Part shown: piece after piece, positions 8,050-17,179 of the stretch | How positions within the stretch are numbered: the stretch's first letter is position 1 | Layout of the letters: every line of letters starts with the position of its first letter | Assembly: GCA_035275545.1 (NCBI GenBank) | Contig: DATEMP010000272.1 | Location: 1-64,000, forward strand | DNA length: 64,000 nt | Direction of reading: 5' to 3' | Origin: WS-11 sp035275545 | GTDB taxonomy: Bacteria; Eisenbacteria; RBG-16-71-46 | Made by a program: the position numbers and the translations under genes | The notes under the pieces: generated by a model | What the model was told of the DNA's origin: nothing | The model's database searches: none | What the model saw: the letters and a program-made list of their open reading frames with translations, nothing else

Positions 8050-9591
8050 ATGCAACCTCGGAAGCTGGTGCGTGATTCCATCGGCTACGCGTTCGCGCAG
8101 TACTTCGTGCGCGCGACGCTGATGGTGCGCGGCCTGGTCGCCGCCCGATTCCTCGGGCCCGAGGCGTGGGGCTCGTGGAACGCCATCCAGCTGCTCATGG
8201 ATTCGGCGCCGCTCGCCGGGCTCGGCACGCAGCAGGGGCTGGACCAGGCGGTCCCTCCGGCGATCGTCGCCGGGGATCCGGTGGCGCTGGACCGGGTGAA
8301 GCGCGCGGCCCTGTTCAACACCGTGCTGCTGACCGGCGGATTCGTCGTCGCCTGCCTGCTCGCCATGGCGTACGGCGGCGGCATCATCCTGCACTCCTGG
8401 GGCTACCTGGGGATCGGCGCCGCGGCGGTCTGCATCTTCACCACCAACCTCGCCTACTACCAGTCCTCGATCATGCGCTCGCATGGCAATATCGGCACGG
8501 CAAGCGGCTGGCTGCTCATCCAGGGCGGCGTCGGGGCGAGCCTGGGATTGCTGTTGCTGCCCGGTCTGCACGTGTGGGGGTTGCTCGCGGGCTGGATGGC
8601 CGGCTGCCTGGCCGCGTTCGCCTTCTCGATCGCGCGTTCGCGCGCCCACGCACCGCTGGCCCCGCGGCCGGCGACGGAATCCCTCGAGCTCCTGCAGGTC
8701 GGATTCCCGATGTACGTCTTCAACGTCTCGTCCAAGCTCCTCATGCGGATGCTCGATCGACTCGTCATCCTGCACTACTTCAACCTCACGGCCCTCGGCT
8801 ACTACAGCCTCTCCGCCACGGCGCTCGCCCTCCTCATGAACATCCCGGACTCGATCACGTTCGTGATGTACCCGCGGCTGCTGCGCCAGTTCAGCGAGGG
8901 CGGCCGGGACATCGCATCGATCCGGCCGCGGGTCGAGCGGGTGCTGTGGATGTTCGCGGTGATCCTGCCGCCAGTGTGCGGTGTCGCGTACCTGTGCTCG
9001 CAGCCGGCGGTCGTGCTGCTCCTGCCCGGCTACGCCCCCGGCGTCACCGCCATGAAGGTGCTGTGCTTCGGTGCCGTGGGGCTCGCGTTTGCAGGGTTCG
9101 CCTCGATCGTGCTCATGACGCTCGGGCGCCAGCGGATGATGATCCCGGCGGCCCTCGCCGGCCTCGCGATCTATGCCGGGTTCGACGTGTTCGCGGCCAG
9201 GACCTGGCACACGATCACGTCGGTCGCGTGGGCGACCCTGCTCGCATATGCGACGCACAGCATCGTGGTGCTGGCGCTGGCGCTCCTGGGGCTCGGCATG
9301 AGGGACCGTCGGCTGATCACCACCATGACGGGCCTCCACCTGCCGCTGGCTCTTGCGCTCGTGCTGTCGATCGCCCTCGATCGATTCCTTCCGTGGGCCG
9401 ATCGCCCGGGCGTCGCGTGGACCCTGGCGAGGCTCGGGACCAGCCTGGTGGCGTTCGTGGCCGCCTACCTCGCGGTCCTCTATCCCGCGATCCGGGGCAC
9501 GGGCATGCTGGAGGCGATCTCGGAGCTCGACCTTCCCGCGATCAGCCCGCTCGCGCGGCGGCTGGTGCGTGAGCGCCGGGGGCGATCGTGA
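8050..9591 (+). CDS. Polysaccharide flippase (Wzx/MATE-like)
   Basis: 513 residues, almost entirely hydrophobic with about 12-14 predicted membrane spans. The opening 'VRDSIGYAFAQYFVRATLMVRGLVAARFLGPEAWGSWNAIQLLMDSAP' is typical of Wzx/RfbX lipid-linked oligosaccharide flippases (first helix followed by an R-x-L-G-P-x-x-x-G loop). It probably flips undecaprenyl-linked glycans to the outer leaflet. The stop overlaps the GTG start of a glycosyltransferase, so the two likely act in one surface-polysaccharide pathway. Confidence 0.8.
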   Translation: MQPRKLVRDSIGYAFAQYFVRATLMVRGLVAARFLGPEAWGSWNAIQLLMDSAPLAGLGTQQGLDQAVPPAIVAGDPVALDRVKRAALFNTVLLTGGFVVACLLAMAYGGGIILHSWGYLGIGAAAVCIFTTNLAYYQSSIMRSHGNIGTASGWLLIQGGVGASLGLLLLPGLHVWGLLAGWMAGCLAAFAFSIARSRAHAPLAPRPATESLELLQVGFPMYVFNVSSKLLMRMLDRLVILHYFNLTALGYYSLSATALALLMNIPDSITFVMYPRLLRQFSEGGRDIASIRPRVERVLWMFAVILPPVCGVAYLCSQPAVVLLLPGYAPGVTAMKVLCFGAVGLAFAGFASIVLMTLGRQRMMIPAALAGLAIYAGFDVFAARTWHTITSVAWATLLAYATHSIVVLALALLGLGMRDRRLITTMTGLHLPLALALVLSIALDRFLPWADRPGVAWTLARLGTSLVAFVAAYLAVLYPAIRGTGMLEAISELDLPAISPLARRLVRERRGRS

Positions 9592-10748
9592 GCGCCGGCA
9601 GCCGCGGTCGGATCGCCCTGCACGTGCCGGACTGCTACCCGATCGTGAGCGGTGGCAGGATCCCGCTCGCCGGCGGCATCGAGGTGCATGCGCTCCTGCT
9701 CGCTATCGGGCTGGCACGACGCGGCTTCGACGTCAGCGTCATCGCCTGCGACTACGGCCAGCCCGACGGGCTGGTGGTCGACGGCGTGCGCCTGATTCGT
9801 ACCTTCCGGCCGCGCGATGGTCTGCGGGTGCTGCGCTTCTTCCACCCCCGGCTCTCGCTGACGATCGGCGCGCTGCGCCGCGCGGACGCGGACGTTTATG
9901 TGGCTCAGGGTGCCGGCATGTACGCGGGGCTGGTCTGCGACGTGGCCCGTGCGATGAGGCGGCCGTTCGTGTTCATGGCCGCGCACGAGTTCGACCTGCA
10001 ACCCACGCTGCCGCGGATCCACGGGCCACGCGACCGGCTCTGGTACCGGCGCGCCCTGGCCGGCGCCCGCTCGATCGTCGTCCAGACCGAAAGGCAGCGC
10101 ACCCTGCTCCGCACGTCGTTCGGAAGGGAGGGCATCGTGCTCATGAACCCCGTCGACATCCCGGACCAGCCGGCCGACCCGGCGGCCAGTCGGCGCGTCG
10201 TGTGGCTGGCGACCTACAAGCCCTCCAAGCGTCCCGAGTGGTTCACCCGGCTTGCGGAGCGCCATCCCGAGCTGGAATGCGTCATGGGGGGCGTGGTGCC
10301 CACGCCTCCCCTTTCGGAATACGACTACCAGGCCGCCCTCGCCGTGGCCGGGCGCTGCCGGAATCTGGAGGTGAACGGAACCATCCCCCACGAGCGCGTC
10401 GGCGAGTTCCTGCGCGGGGCCGGGTTGTTCGCGCACTCGTCGCCCGCCGAAGGCTTCCCCAATACGTTCCTCGAGGCGTGGAGCTGCGGCCTTCCCACCG
10501 TGACCTGCTTCGATCCGGACGGAATCATCGCCCGCGAGCGGCTCGGCGAGCGCCAGGACACCTTCGAGGGCTGGGAAGCCGCGGTGCTGCGCTGGATCGA
10601 CGATCCGCCGTCCCGGGCCGAGGCGGGATCACGCGCACGCACGTACGCACGCCGCGTGCACGGCTCGGGCGAGATCCTGGATCGCTTCGCCGACGAGATG
10701 GACCGACTGGTGGCGCTTCGTCGCGGCCACCGACGCGGCGCGGGTTAG
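9588..10748 (+). CDS. Glycosyltransferase family 4 (GT-B)
   Basis: 386 residues from a GTG overlapping the flippase stop. The N-terminal half has the glycine-rich acceptor loop ('VSGGRIPLAGGIEVHALLLAIGLARRG'). The C-terminal half has the nucleotide-sugar binding stretch 'LFAHSSPAEGFPNTFLEAWSCGLPTVT', carrying the E-x7-E motif of GT4 retaining enzymes. It would add a sugar to a lipid-linked or surface glycan in the cytoplasm. The specific sugar cannot be told. It converges on a small membrane-protein gene, with 3-4 bases of overlap at the stops. Confidence 0.88.
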   Translation: MSAGSRGRIALHVPDCYPIVSGGRIPLAGGIEVHALLLAIGLARRGFDVSVIACDYGQPDGLVVDGVRLIRTFRPRDGLRVLRFFHPRLSLTIGALRRADADVYVAQGAGMYAGLVCDVARAMRRPFVFMAAHEFDLQPTLPRIHGPRDRLWYRRALAGARSIVVQTERQRTLLRTSFGREGIVLMNPVDIPDQPADPAASRRVVWLATYKPSKRPEWFTRLAERHPELECVMGGVVPTPPLSEYDYQAALAVAGRCRNLEVNGTIPHERVGEFLRGAGLFAHSSPAEGFPNTFLEAWSCGLPTVTCFDPDGIIARERLGERQDTFEGWEAAVLRWIDDPPSRAEAGSRARTYARRVHGSGEILDRFADEMDRLVALRRGHRRGAG

Positions 10749-11149
10749 CGGCGGTCCGCGCGGCCCAGGAGCGCGTGGGTGGCGTAGGCGAGCGCCCACA
10801 GCACCGGCAGCCAGAAGGTGAACGTGATCCCCCACCAGACCCCGAGCACGGTCTGGATCACGACCGCGTGCGGGATGCGGTTCGGGATTAACCGCGCGGC
10901 GTCCGCGATCCCCACCGCGAGCGCGAACAATCCGGAGGCGAGGTAAAGACTCACGAGCGCGAGCGCGATCCGGGATGCAGGCGCGCGGCTCCGCCATCCG
11001 CGGAACGCCCAGGCGATGAGCGCGCCGATCAATGGCGCCGCCGCCACCCCCGCCCACACGAACGGCCCCAGCATCTGACCCGTGATCGCGAGGCCGATCG
11101 CGCCCCACACCACGCCGGCGAGAAGTCCGGGCAGCAGCGTCCGCCGCAT
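10745..11149 (-). CDS. Small polytopic membrane protein, unknown function
   Basis: 134 residues with about four hydrophobic helices and no family I recognise. The start at 11149 (ATG) overlaps the stop of the preceding gene (ATGA). The frame stays open upstream, but that extension is Arg/Pro/Gly-rich antisense-like sequence. With its neighbour it forms a two-gene membrane-protein operon on the minus strand behind a secreted-protein gene. Confidence 0.6.
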   Translation of the reverse strand: MRRTLLPGLLAGVVWGAIGLAITGQMLGPFVWAGVAAAPLIGALIAWAFRGWRSRAPASRIALALVSLYLASGLFALAVGIADAARLIPNRIPHAVVIQTVLGVWWGITFTFWLPVLWALAYATHALLGRADRR

Positions 11150-11568
11150 CAGCCGGTGAGCAGCAGCCGCACGAGGCGCAGGATGTGCCAGAGGTTCAGC
11201 AGCACCGCGGCCAGGCCGCAGGCGATGAGGAGTATCCGGCGCGGGTCCGGCTGCGCGCGGGCCGAGAGCGCCACCACCGAGCCCAGGCACACGCCGCCGA
11301 CCCCGAGCGCCGCGGCCGCGAACCCCATCGCCAGCATCGCCGGCCACATCAGGATCCAGATGAAGTTCTCACTCGACACGTGCGAGAGCCGCTCGATCAA
11401 CGCCACCGTCAGCCAACCGGCCACCGCGAATCCGAACGCGCCGAACAGGCCGACCTTCGCGATCTCGGCGGCGTGGCGCTTCCACCACAGCCACGCGGCG
11501 CGCCCCAGGACGAACGCAACGATCGCGAAGCCGAGCAGGAACAGCAGCTCACGCAGGGCATCGGGCAT
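11149..11568 (-). CDS. Small polytopic membrane protein, unknown function
   Basis: 139 residues with about four hydrophobic helices: 'LLFLLGFAIVAFVLG', 'VGLFGAFGFAVAGWLTVALI', a central Trp-rich span, and 'ILLIACGLAAVLLNLWHIL'. No catalytic motif is visible. It lies 12 bases after the stop of the large secreted protein gene on the same strand and is coupled to the next small membrane gene. Function unknown. Confidence 0.6.
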   Translation of the reverse strand: MPDALRELLFLLGFAIVAFVLGRAAWLWWKRHAAEIAKVGLFGAFGFAVAGWLTVALIERLSHVSSENFIWILMWPAMLAMGFAAAALGVGGVCLGSVVALSARAQPDPRRILLIACGLAAVLLNLWHILRLVRLLLTG

Positions 11569-11580
11569 CGGCCCGGCAGT

Positions 11581-14541
11581 CTACCGCACGATCGACGCTC
11601 GCACGCTCGCTTGCTGCGCGCCCTGCACCAGCCGCACGGTGTAGATGCCGGCAGGCAGATCGCGCCCGGTGTCCAGGCGGATGCGATGGGCTCCGGGGCC
11701 GAGATCGCCGACCTCGCGTGCCATCACCGATCGGCCCGCGACGTCGAACAGCTCGAGCCGGGCGTCCCCGCGCGACGGCAGCGAGAACGCGACCTCGAGC
11801 TCGCGCGACAGCGGATTCGGGGCGATCCCGGCGATCTCGAAGCGCGCGGCCACCGGCACCTCCACCCAGGCATCGCCGGTGTAGTCGACCTCGGCGCCAT
11901 GCCGCAGCTCGAGCCGGTAGGCGTAGCGCGTTCCGGGTGCGATGGTCCGGTCCTCGAAGCGAACCTCCGCCCCCGCCGGGCTTCCCTGGCCGAGGAGTGT
12001 CCATTCGGAATCGCGCGTGCGCCGCCATACGCCGGCCGGCGCCCAGGACGGGTCGCCAACCGACCACAGCAGCGTCACCCGCTCGAGCGACGCCTGCGCC
12101 GACACCAGGGACGCGAGCACCGGCGTGGCAATGTCCCGGCACCGGATCACCGTGAAACAGGTGTCCTCGTCGCCGGGGATGAAGGGATCGGAGGTGATCC
12201 AGCGCAGGATCGACGAGTCGCCGTTGCAGCTCACGGCGTGCACCATCGCATGGAGCTGGAGCGGGGCCCCGATCGGGAGCGTCTGCGAGCCGCTGGCGGC
12301 GGGCGACACCGAGGCGATCCAGCCCCGGGTATCCTCGACACGCCACTCCAGCGTGCGCGCGTAGTTGCCGGCGTTCGTGATGCTGAAGTCCACCAGGGTA
12401 TCCACGGCCGCGACCGCGGTCGCGAGCGGCGCGCACAGCGGCGAGAGCGCGTGGTTCGACACGCTCACGAAGATGTCGGGATCGCCGTGGCGGGTGTCGT
12501 TGAACGCCGCGACCACGATGTCGCCGTCCGTGTTGATGCTCTGGTAATCCCCCATGGTGTTTCCGTTGAGCTGATTGCAGTAAGGACCGAGCCACGTGGA
12601 CGCGGCGCCGGTGATCCGCCGCGAGGGGCCCCAGGTGACGCCGCCGTCACCCGAGGAGCGCATGAGCTGGCTCGAAGCGAGGCCGCACACCGGATCGTCA
12701 CCGAACTCCATCCAGAACGCGTGCACGCGGCCCTTGCCGTCCACGCCGACCGTGGGGTACTGGCCTTGCACGCCCGGCGCCGAGTCGGTGAGCCGTACCG
12801 TGCTCCAGCTGACGCCGTCATCGGACCAGCTCACGAGCTGATCGCGATAGTCGAGCGCGACGTCCGACGGTGTCACCGGAATCTTGGCGGTGGTGAAGAC
12901 GTAAGTCGCGGTGTCGGTGGCCGTCCCGTTCAGCTCGAGGTAATAGATCTGGCTGTGGAGCGCGCTGAACAGCACCCCGTTGCTGGTGGCGGGCGCCCGA
13001 ACCACCTGCGTCAGCCCTCCCCCTCCCGACGGGCACCAGACACGGGCCTGGAGGCCCGCGCGCGTCGAATCGAGCGAGAAGTCGGGCGCGTAGATGGTCT
13101 CCATGAAGAACGTCTCGCCCGCCTGGAGATCGAGCGCGAACCAGTCGCTCTCGGCGCCGGACTTGACCCCGCGCAGACGGCCGCCGGGCACCAGATTCAT
13201 GGGGTTCGCGGTCGCGGCGGAATTGTTCGGCTCGCTCTCGAACGTGGCGGTCGTGATCGGGATGTTGTCGTCGCGGTAGTTCACGCACGCGTCGTAGCTG
13301 AGGTAGAGACGCCCGCGGTGCGGGCCGTTCGAACGATCGACCGCCATTGCGTGCGGGGTCGCCCCGAAGGCACGCAGGAATCCCATGGGACCGTGGAACG
13401 AATTGATTCCATAGGCGACCGCAACCACCGTGGGGCCGAACGTGAGGCCGTGATCGTCGGAGCGACGCATCTTGATCTGGCCCACGAAGTCCGACTCGCA
13501 CCGATACTCGAGCCAGGAGACCCACACCTCGCCGTTCGCACCGACCGCGATCTGCGACCACTGGCCGCCGCACCCGGGAGGCGCGGGCTCGGAGATCGTG
13601 TGAACCGGCCCGATCGGGGCCAGATCCGCGTTCAGCGCCTGGAACATGACCGAGTTGACGGGCGAGAAGTATGTCCAGCTCACGTACACATTCCCGGTCA
13701 GGGAGTCGACGCTCATCCACGGCTTGTCGTGGAGCTGGATGGGAGCATTGGGCGGGATGAGCGCGCGAATGTCGGTGGTGAATCCGCCCGGCCCGAACGA
13801 GCCGCGGATCAGCCCGATGCCGCGGGTGGTGGCGGTGCCGTTGCCGATTCCGGCGAGGTAGAAGCGTCCGGTCTTCTGGTTCACCTTGACGATCGCATCG
13901 CCGAACAAGGATGTGGGAAGCGGGTACGTGCCTCCCGCGTCGGTGAAGGTGAGCCCGCCGTCGGTGGACCAGCCGTAGTTCTGGCGGGTGTTCGTGCCGC
14001 AGTTGGTTTCGCCCTCGTTCCAGCTCGCCACGATGTTCGAGCCGAGCACCGCGACCGCACCCTCGGTCTGGATGAGGGGCAGGTTGCCGCATCCGGGGCA
14101 GAGGGTCGGATTGCGATCGTTCGCACGGGTGTCGATGCCGACCTCGGGGCCTCCCTGGATGCCCGGAGCGATCCCGGGAGGGCCACGCGTGGCGATCTCG
14201 TCGCCCAGCAACGCGTGCGCGGCGTCCTCACGGCGCATGATCTCGGCGGCCTTCGCGTGCCGGTAGCTCATCGATGCATAGGGCCGGGACGTCGGCGCCT
14301 GGACTTCCTCCTCATCGCCGGGCGAGAGCGCCTGGACGCTCACCGTAGCAGCCACGGGCTCGATCGTGGCGCGCGGTGCGGGTGTCGCGGGTTTGTGGGC
14401 GATCGTCCCGGATGCGACCTGGGCCGGAGGTGGAATGTGCGTCGAACGACCGCGACTGCCGAACACCCAGAACGCGGCCGCGACGACGAGAATCGAAAGC
14501 AGCGCGAGGGCGAGTGACCGGCTGGAGGGGGTGCGGGGCAT
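11581..14541 (-). CDS. Large secreted protein: sialidase/BNR-type propeller with C-terminal FlgD-like sorting domain
   Basis: 986 residues. An N-terminal signal anchor (about 9-28) is followed by an Ala/Pro-rich spacer. Repeats of the kind 'GWSTDGGLTFTD', 'RRSDDHGLTFGP' and 'RSSGDGGVTWGP' are BNR/Asp-box blades of a sialidase-like six-bladed propeller. A segment near residues 430-550 resembles a pre-peptidase C-terminal (PPC) beta domain ('EPNNSAATANP...SDWFALDLQAGE'). The last ~85 residues ('IAPNPLSRELEVAFSLPS...LPAGIYTVRLVQG') form the FlgD-like Ig domain used as a sorting tag in FCB-type secreted proteins. No sialidase catalytic Arg triad or FRIP motif is evident, so it may bind rather than cleave. 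Confidence 0.75.
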   Translation of the reverse strand: MPRTPSSRSLALALLSILVVAAAFWVFGSRGRSTHIPPPAQVASGTIAHKPATPAPRATIEPVAATVSVQALSPGDEEEVQAPTSRPYASMSYRHAKAAEIMRREDAAHALLGDEIATRGPPGIAPGIQGGPEVGIDTRANDRNPTLCPGCGNLPLIQTEGAVAVLGSNIVASWNEGETNCGTNTRQNYGWSTDGGLTFTDAGGTYPLPTSLFGDAIVKVNQKTGRFYLAGIGNGTATTRGIGLIRGSFGPGGFTTDIRALIPPNAPIQLHDKPWMSVDSLTGNVYVSWTYFSPVNSVMFQALNADLAPIGPVHTISEPAPPGCGGQWSQIAVGANGEVWVSWLEYRCESDFVGQIKMRRSDDHGLTFGPTVVAVAYGINSFHGPMGFLRAFGATPHAMAVDRSNGPHRGRLYLSYDACVNYRDDNIPITTATFESEPNNSAATANPMNLVPGGRLRGVKSGAESDWFALDLQAGETFFMETIYAPDFSLDSTRAGLQARVWCPSGGGGLTQVVRAPATSNGVLFSALHSQIYYLELNGTATDTATYVFTTAKIPVTPSDVALDYRDQLVSWSDDGVSWSTVRLTDSAPGVQGQYPTVGVDGKGRVHAFWMEFGDDPVCGLASSQLMRSSGDGGVTWGPSRRITGAASTWLGPYCNQLNGNTMGDYQSINTDGDIVVAAFNDTRHGDPDIFVSVSNHALSPLCAPLATAVAAVDTLVDFSITNAGNYARTLEWRVEDTRGWIASVSPAASGSQTLPIGAPLQLHAMVHAVSCNGDSSILRWITSDPFIPGDEDTCFTVIRCRDIATPVLASLVSAQASLERVTLLWSVGDPSWAPAGVWRRTRDSEWTLLGQGSPAGAEVRFEDRTIAPGTRYAYRLELRHGAEVDYTGDAWVEVPVAARFEIAGIAPNPLSRELEVAFSLPSRGDARLELFDVAGRSVMAREVGDLGPGAHRIRLDTGRDLPAGIYTVRLVQGAQQASVRASIVR

Positions 14542-14655
14542 CGCGGGATCCTCACGAGGAATTGTGGAGTCCGCACCGGGGGGGTCTGAAAACCTTAGCC
14601 GCGAGTGGCCCGCCGATCTACTGGAATGTCCACGAGCGGGGCATGGCGAGCGACG

Positions 14656-15522
14656 CTAAACCCAGCGATGCGGGCGATCCTTCAGCCGCTCGAACCCGAG
14701 CTCGTCGCAGAACGCGAGCCAGCGCTCCCGCGGCACACCCTTCCAGCGCAGATCCTCGAGGGTCTCGGCGAGCGGCACATCCAGGCGCAGGGTCGCGAGG
14801 CGGCGGAAGAGCAGGGCCTCCTCCATGCGGTTGCGGAGCGTTTCGGCCAGGCGGTCGGCACCCCGCACCTTGACCTCCCACGCCGCGGGCTCGGGCGGGA
14901 TCGCCTCGAGGTGCTTCCAGCGGGCGAGCAGCGTGGTCGCCGACTTCTCGCCCCAGCCCGGCAGGCCGGGAAAGCCGTCGGCGCTGTCGCCGACCAGGGC
15001 GAGCCAGTCGGGAATCGAGACCGGCGACACGCCGAACTTCTCGCGCACGCCGTCCTCGTCGTAGGTGATCTGCCGGCGGCGGTCGAGCTGCACCACCGTG
15101 CGCTCGACCACGCACTGGGCAAGGTCCTTGTCGGGCGTGCAGATCACCACCTGCTCCACGTCGCCGGTCCAGCGCGACGCGGCGGCCGCGAGCGCGTCGT
15201 CGGCCTCGAACTCGACCATGCGCCAGACCGTGACACCGATCGCCTCGAGCGCCTGCTCGGCGAGCGGGAACTGCGCCATCAGGTCCTCCGGCACGCCCTC
15301 CTCGGTCTTGTAGCCGGCCCAGAGGTCGTTGCGGAAGCTCCGGATCACGTGATCGGTCGCCGCCCCCAGGTGGGTCACCTCGGGCTCGCGCAGCAGGGCG
15401 AGCGTCGTGGCGACCAGGCCGCTGACGGCGCCGACCTGGCGCCCGTCCGGCGCCTGGTCCGGCTCCACGCCGAAGTAGGCACGGAACAGCTCGTAGGTCG
15501 CGTCGAGCAGATGGAGCTTCAT
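14656..15522 (-). CDS. 5'-3' exonuclease (PolI N-terminal/FEN family)
   Basis: 288 residues, about the length of a stand-alone 5'-3' exonuclease. Acidic metal ligands are recognisable: 'HLLDATYELFRAYFG' (D7), 'EFEADDALAAAA' (E-x-D-D), 'VICTPDKDLAQCV' (TPDKDL) and 'LVGDSADGFPGLPGWGEKSATTLL' (GDxxDxxPGxxGxGxKTA, the helix-hairpin-helix). Such enzymes cut flap or RNA primers during lagging-strand maturation and repair. Arg41 and Lys in 'RNDLWAGYKTEEG' match the substrate-arch residues. The start is the ATG at 15522. Confidence 0.92.
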   Translation of the reverse strand: MKLHLLDATYELFRAYFGVEPDQAPDGRQVGAVSGLVATTLALLREPEVTHLGAATDHVIRSFRNDLWAGYKTEEGVPEDLMAQFPLAEQALEAIGVTVWRMVEFEADDALAAAASRWTGDVEQVVICTPDKDLAQCVVERTVVQLDRRRQITYDEDGVREKFGVSPVSIPDWLALVGDSADGFPGLPGWGEKSATTLLARWKHLEAIPPEPAAWEVKVRGADRLAETLRNRMEEALLFRRLATLRLDVPLAETLEDLRWKGVPRERWLAFCDELGFERLKDRPHRWV

Positions 15523-15619
15523 CGCGAGCGCACTCTACGGTATTTGCGCGGCGACGGGCCCGCTTGCGTTCCCGCGGGCCGGCGTGCTAAACGAAGGCAT
15601 CCCGCTGGCGGAGGACAGG

Positions 15620-16906
15620 ATGCCCGACGCCCCCAGCCGCACCCGCAGTCCCTGGACCTGGATCCCGACGCTCTATCTCGCCGAGGGACTCCCCTACGTG
15701 GTCGTGATGACGGTCTCCGTCATCATGTACAAGGGCTTCGGGGTCTCCAACACCGACATCGCCCTCTACACGAGCTGGCTCTACCTGCCGTGGGTGATCA
15801 AGCCGCTCTGGTCGCCGGTGGTCGACATCCTCGGCACCCGTCGCCGCTGGATCTGGGTGACGCAGCTGCTGGTCGGAGGCCTGCTGGCGGGCGTCGCGTT
15901 CGCGATTCCCGGGCCGGCGATGTTCCAATGGACGCTCGCGGTCTTCTGGCTGCTGGCGTTCGACTCCGCCACCCACGACATCGCCGCCGACGGCTTCTAT
16001 CTGCTCGGGACCACCGAGGACCAGCAGGCGTTCTTCGTCGGCGTGCGCACCATGTTCTACCGCATCGCCACGATCGCCGGCCAGGGACTGCTGGTGATGC
16101 TCGCGGGCCGGATCCAGGACCAGGGCGGCACCGTGGCGCATGCGTGGACGGTGGCGATGGGCGCGCTCGCCGCGCTGTTCGTGGTCTTCGGCCTGTGGCA
16201 TCGCATCATCCTGCCGCGGCCGGCCACCGATCGCCCCGGCGAGATCCACCAGATTCCGCAGTTCGTGCGCGCGTTCCTCGCCACCTTCAGCTCGTTCTTC
16301 CGCAAGCCGAGGATCGTGGTCCTGGTCCTCTTCCTGGTGCTCTACCGCTTCGGCGAGGCGCAGCTGGTGAAGATGACCTCGCCGTTCCTGCTCGACGCGC
16401 GCGCCCAGGGCGGCCTAGGCCTGAGCACGACGCAGGTCGGCTTCATCTACGGCACGATCGGCATCCTGGCGCTCACGTTCGGCGGCGTCCTGGGCGGCTG
16501 GGTCATCTCACGCCAGGGCCTCAAGACGTGGCTATGGCCCATGATGTTCGCGATCCACTTGCCCGACGCCGTGTTCATCTACCTCGCCTACCTGCAGCCC
16601 GAGAACCTGCTGCTCACCCAGCTGTGCATCGCGGTCGAGCAGTTCGGCTACGGCTTCGGCTTCACCGCCTACCTGGTGTACATGATCTACATCGCGCGCG
16701 GCGAGCATCAGACCGCCCACTACGCGATCTGCACCGGGTTCATGGCGCTGGGCATGATGATCCCCGGCATGTGGAGCGGGTGGCTGGCCGACCACATCGG
16801 CTACCGCCACTTCTTCTCCTGGGTGATCCTGGCCACCATCCCGAGCTTCATCGTGGCGCTGTGGATCCCGCTCGAAGCCGGGTTCGGGAAGAGATCGACG
16901 GCCTGA
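15620..16906 (+). CDS. AmpG-like major facilitator superfamily transporter
   Basis: 428 residues and about 12 membrane helices. 'LYLAEGLPYVVVMTVSVIMYKGFGVSN' and 'LPWVIKPLWSPVVDILGTRRRW' match the AmpG/SLC33-type MFS opening, with loop motif 'D-x-x-G-x-R-R-x-W'. 'DSATHDIAADGFYLLGTTEDQQ' is the family helix-4/5 motif. AmpG imports anhydro-muropeptides for cell-wall recycling; the exact substrate here is inferred. I chose ATG 15620 because GGAGGA lies 6-7 bases ahead; an ATG at 15584 is less well placed. Confidence 0.82.
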   Translation: MPDAPSRTRSPWTWIPTLYLAEGLPYVVVMTVSVIMYKGFGVSNTDIALYTSWLYLPWVIKPLWSPVVDILGTRRRWIWVTQLLVGGLLAGVAFAIPGPAMFQWTLAVFWLLAFDSATHDIAADGFYLLGTTEDQQAFFVGVRTMFYRIATIAGQGLLVMLAGRIQDQGGTVAHAWTVAMGALAALFVVFGLWHRIILPRPATDRPGEIHQIPQFVRAFLATFSSFFRKPRIVVLVLFLVLYRFGEAQLVKMTSPFLLDARAQGGLGLSTTQVGFIYGTIGILALTFGGVLGGWVISRQGLKTWLWPMMFAIHLPDAVFIYLAYLQPENLLLTQLCIAVEQFGYGFGFTAYLVYMIYIARGEHQTAHYAICTGFMALGMMIPGMWSGWLADHIGYRHFFSWVILATIPSFIVALWIPLEAGFGKRSTA

Positions 16907-17057
16907 GGAGGTCGGGACGCCGGCGGGCCGCGATCGAGGCTTGCAGGCGGGGCCCGGTCCGGGTAGGTTGGTCGCCGATTTGCGCCTGATGCCGGCCCTG
17001 CACCTCGGCTGGACCGGAGCCGCCACGCTCCGCACGATCCGCCGCACAAGTTCTGGC

Positions 17058-17139
<82 letters not shown>

Positions 17140-17179
17140 ACGATCGGCCAACGGGCTCTGTGCCGTCTCGTGTGCGGAT

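Noticed and set aside
11185..14517. 1110-codon open frame on the plus strand
   Set aside because: Exactly antisense to the secreted sialidase-like gene; composition is Arg/His/Asp-rich with no domains, a GC-bias artefact.
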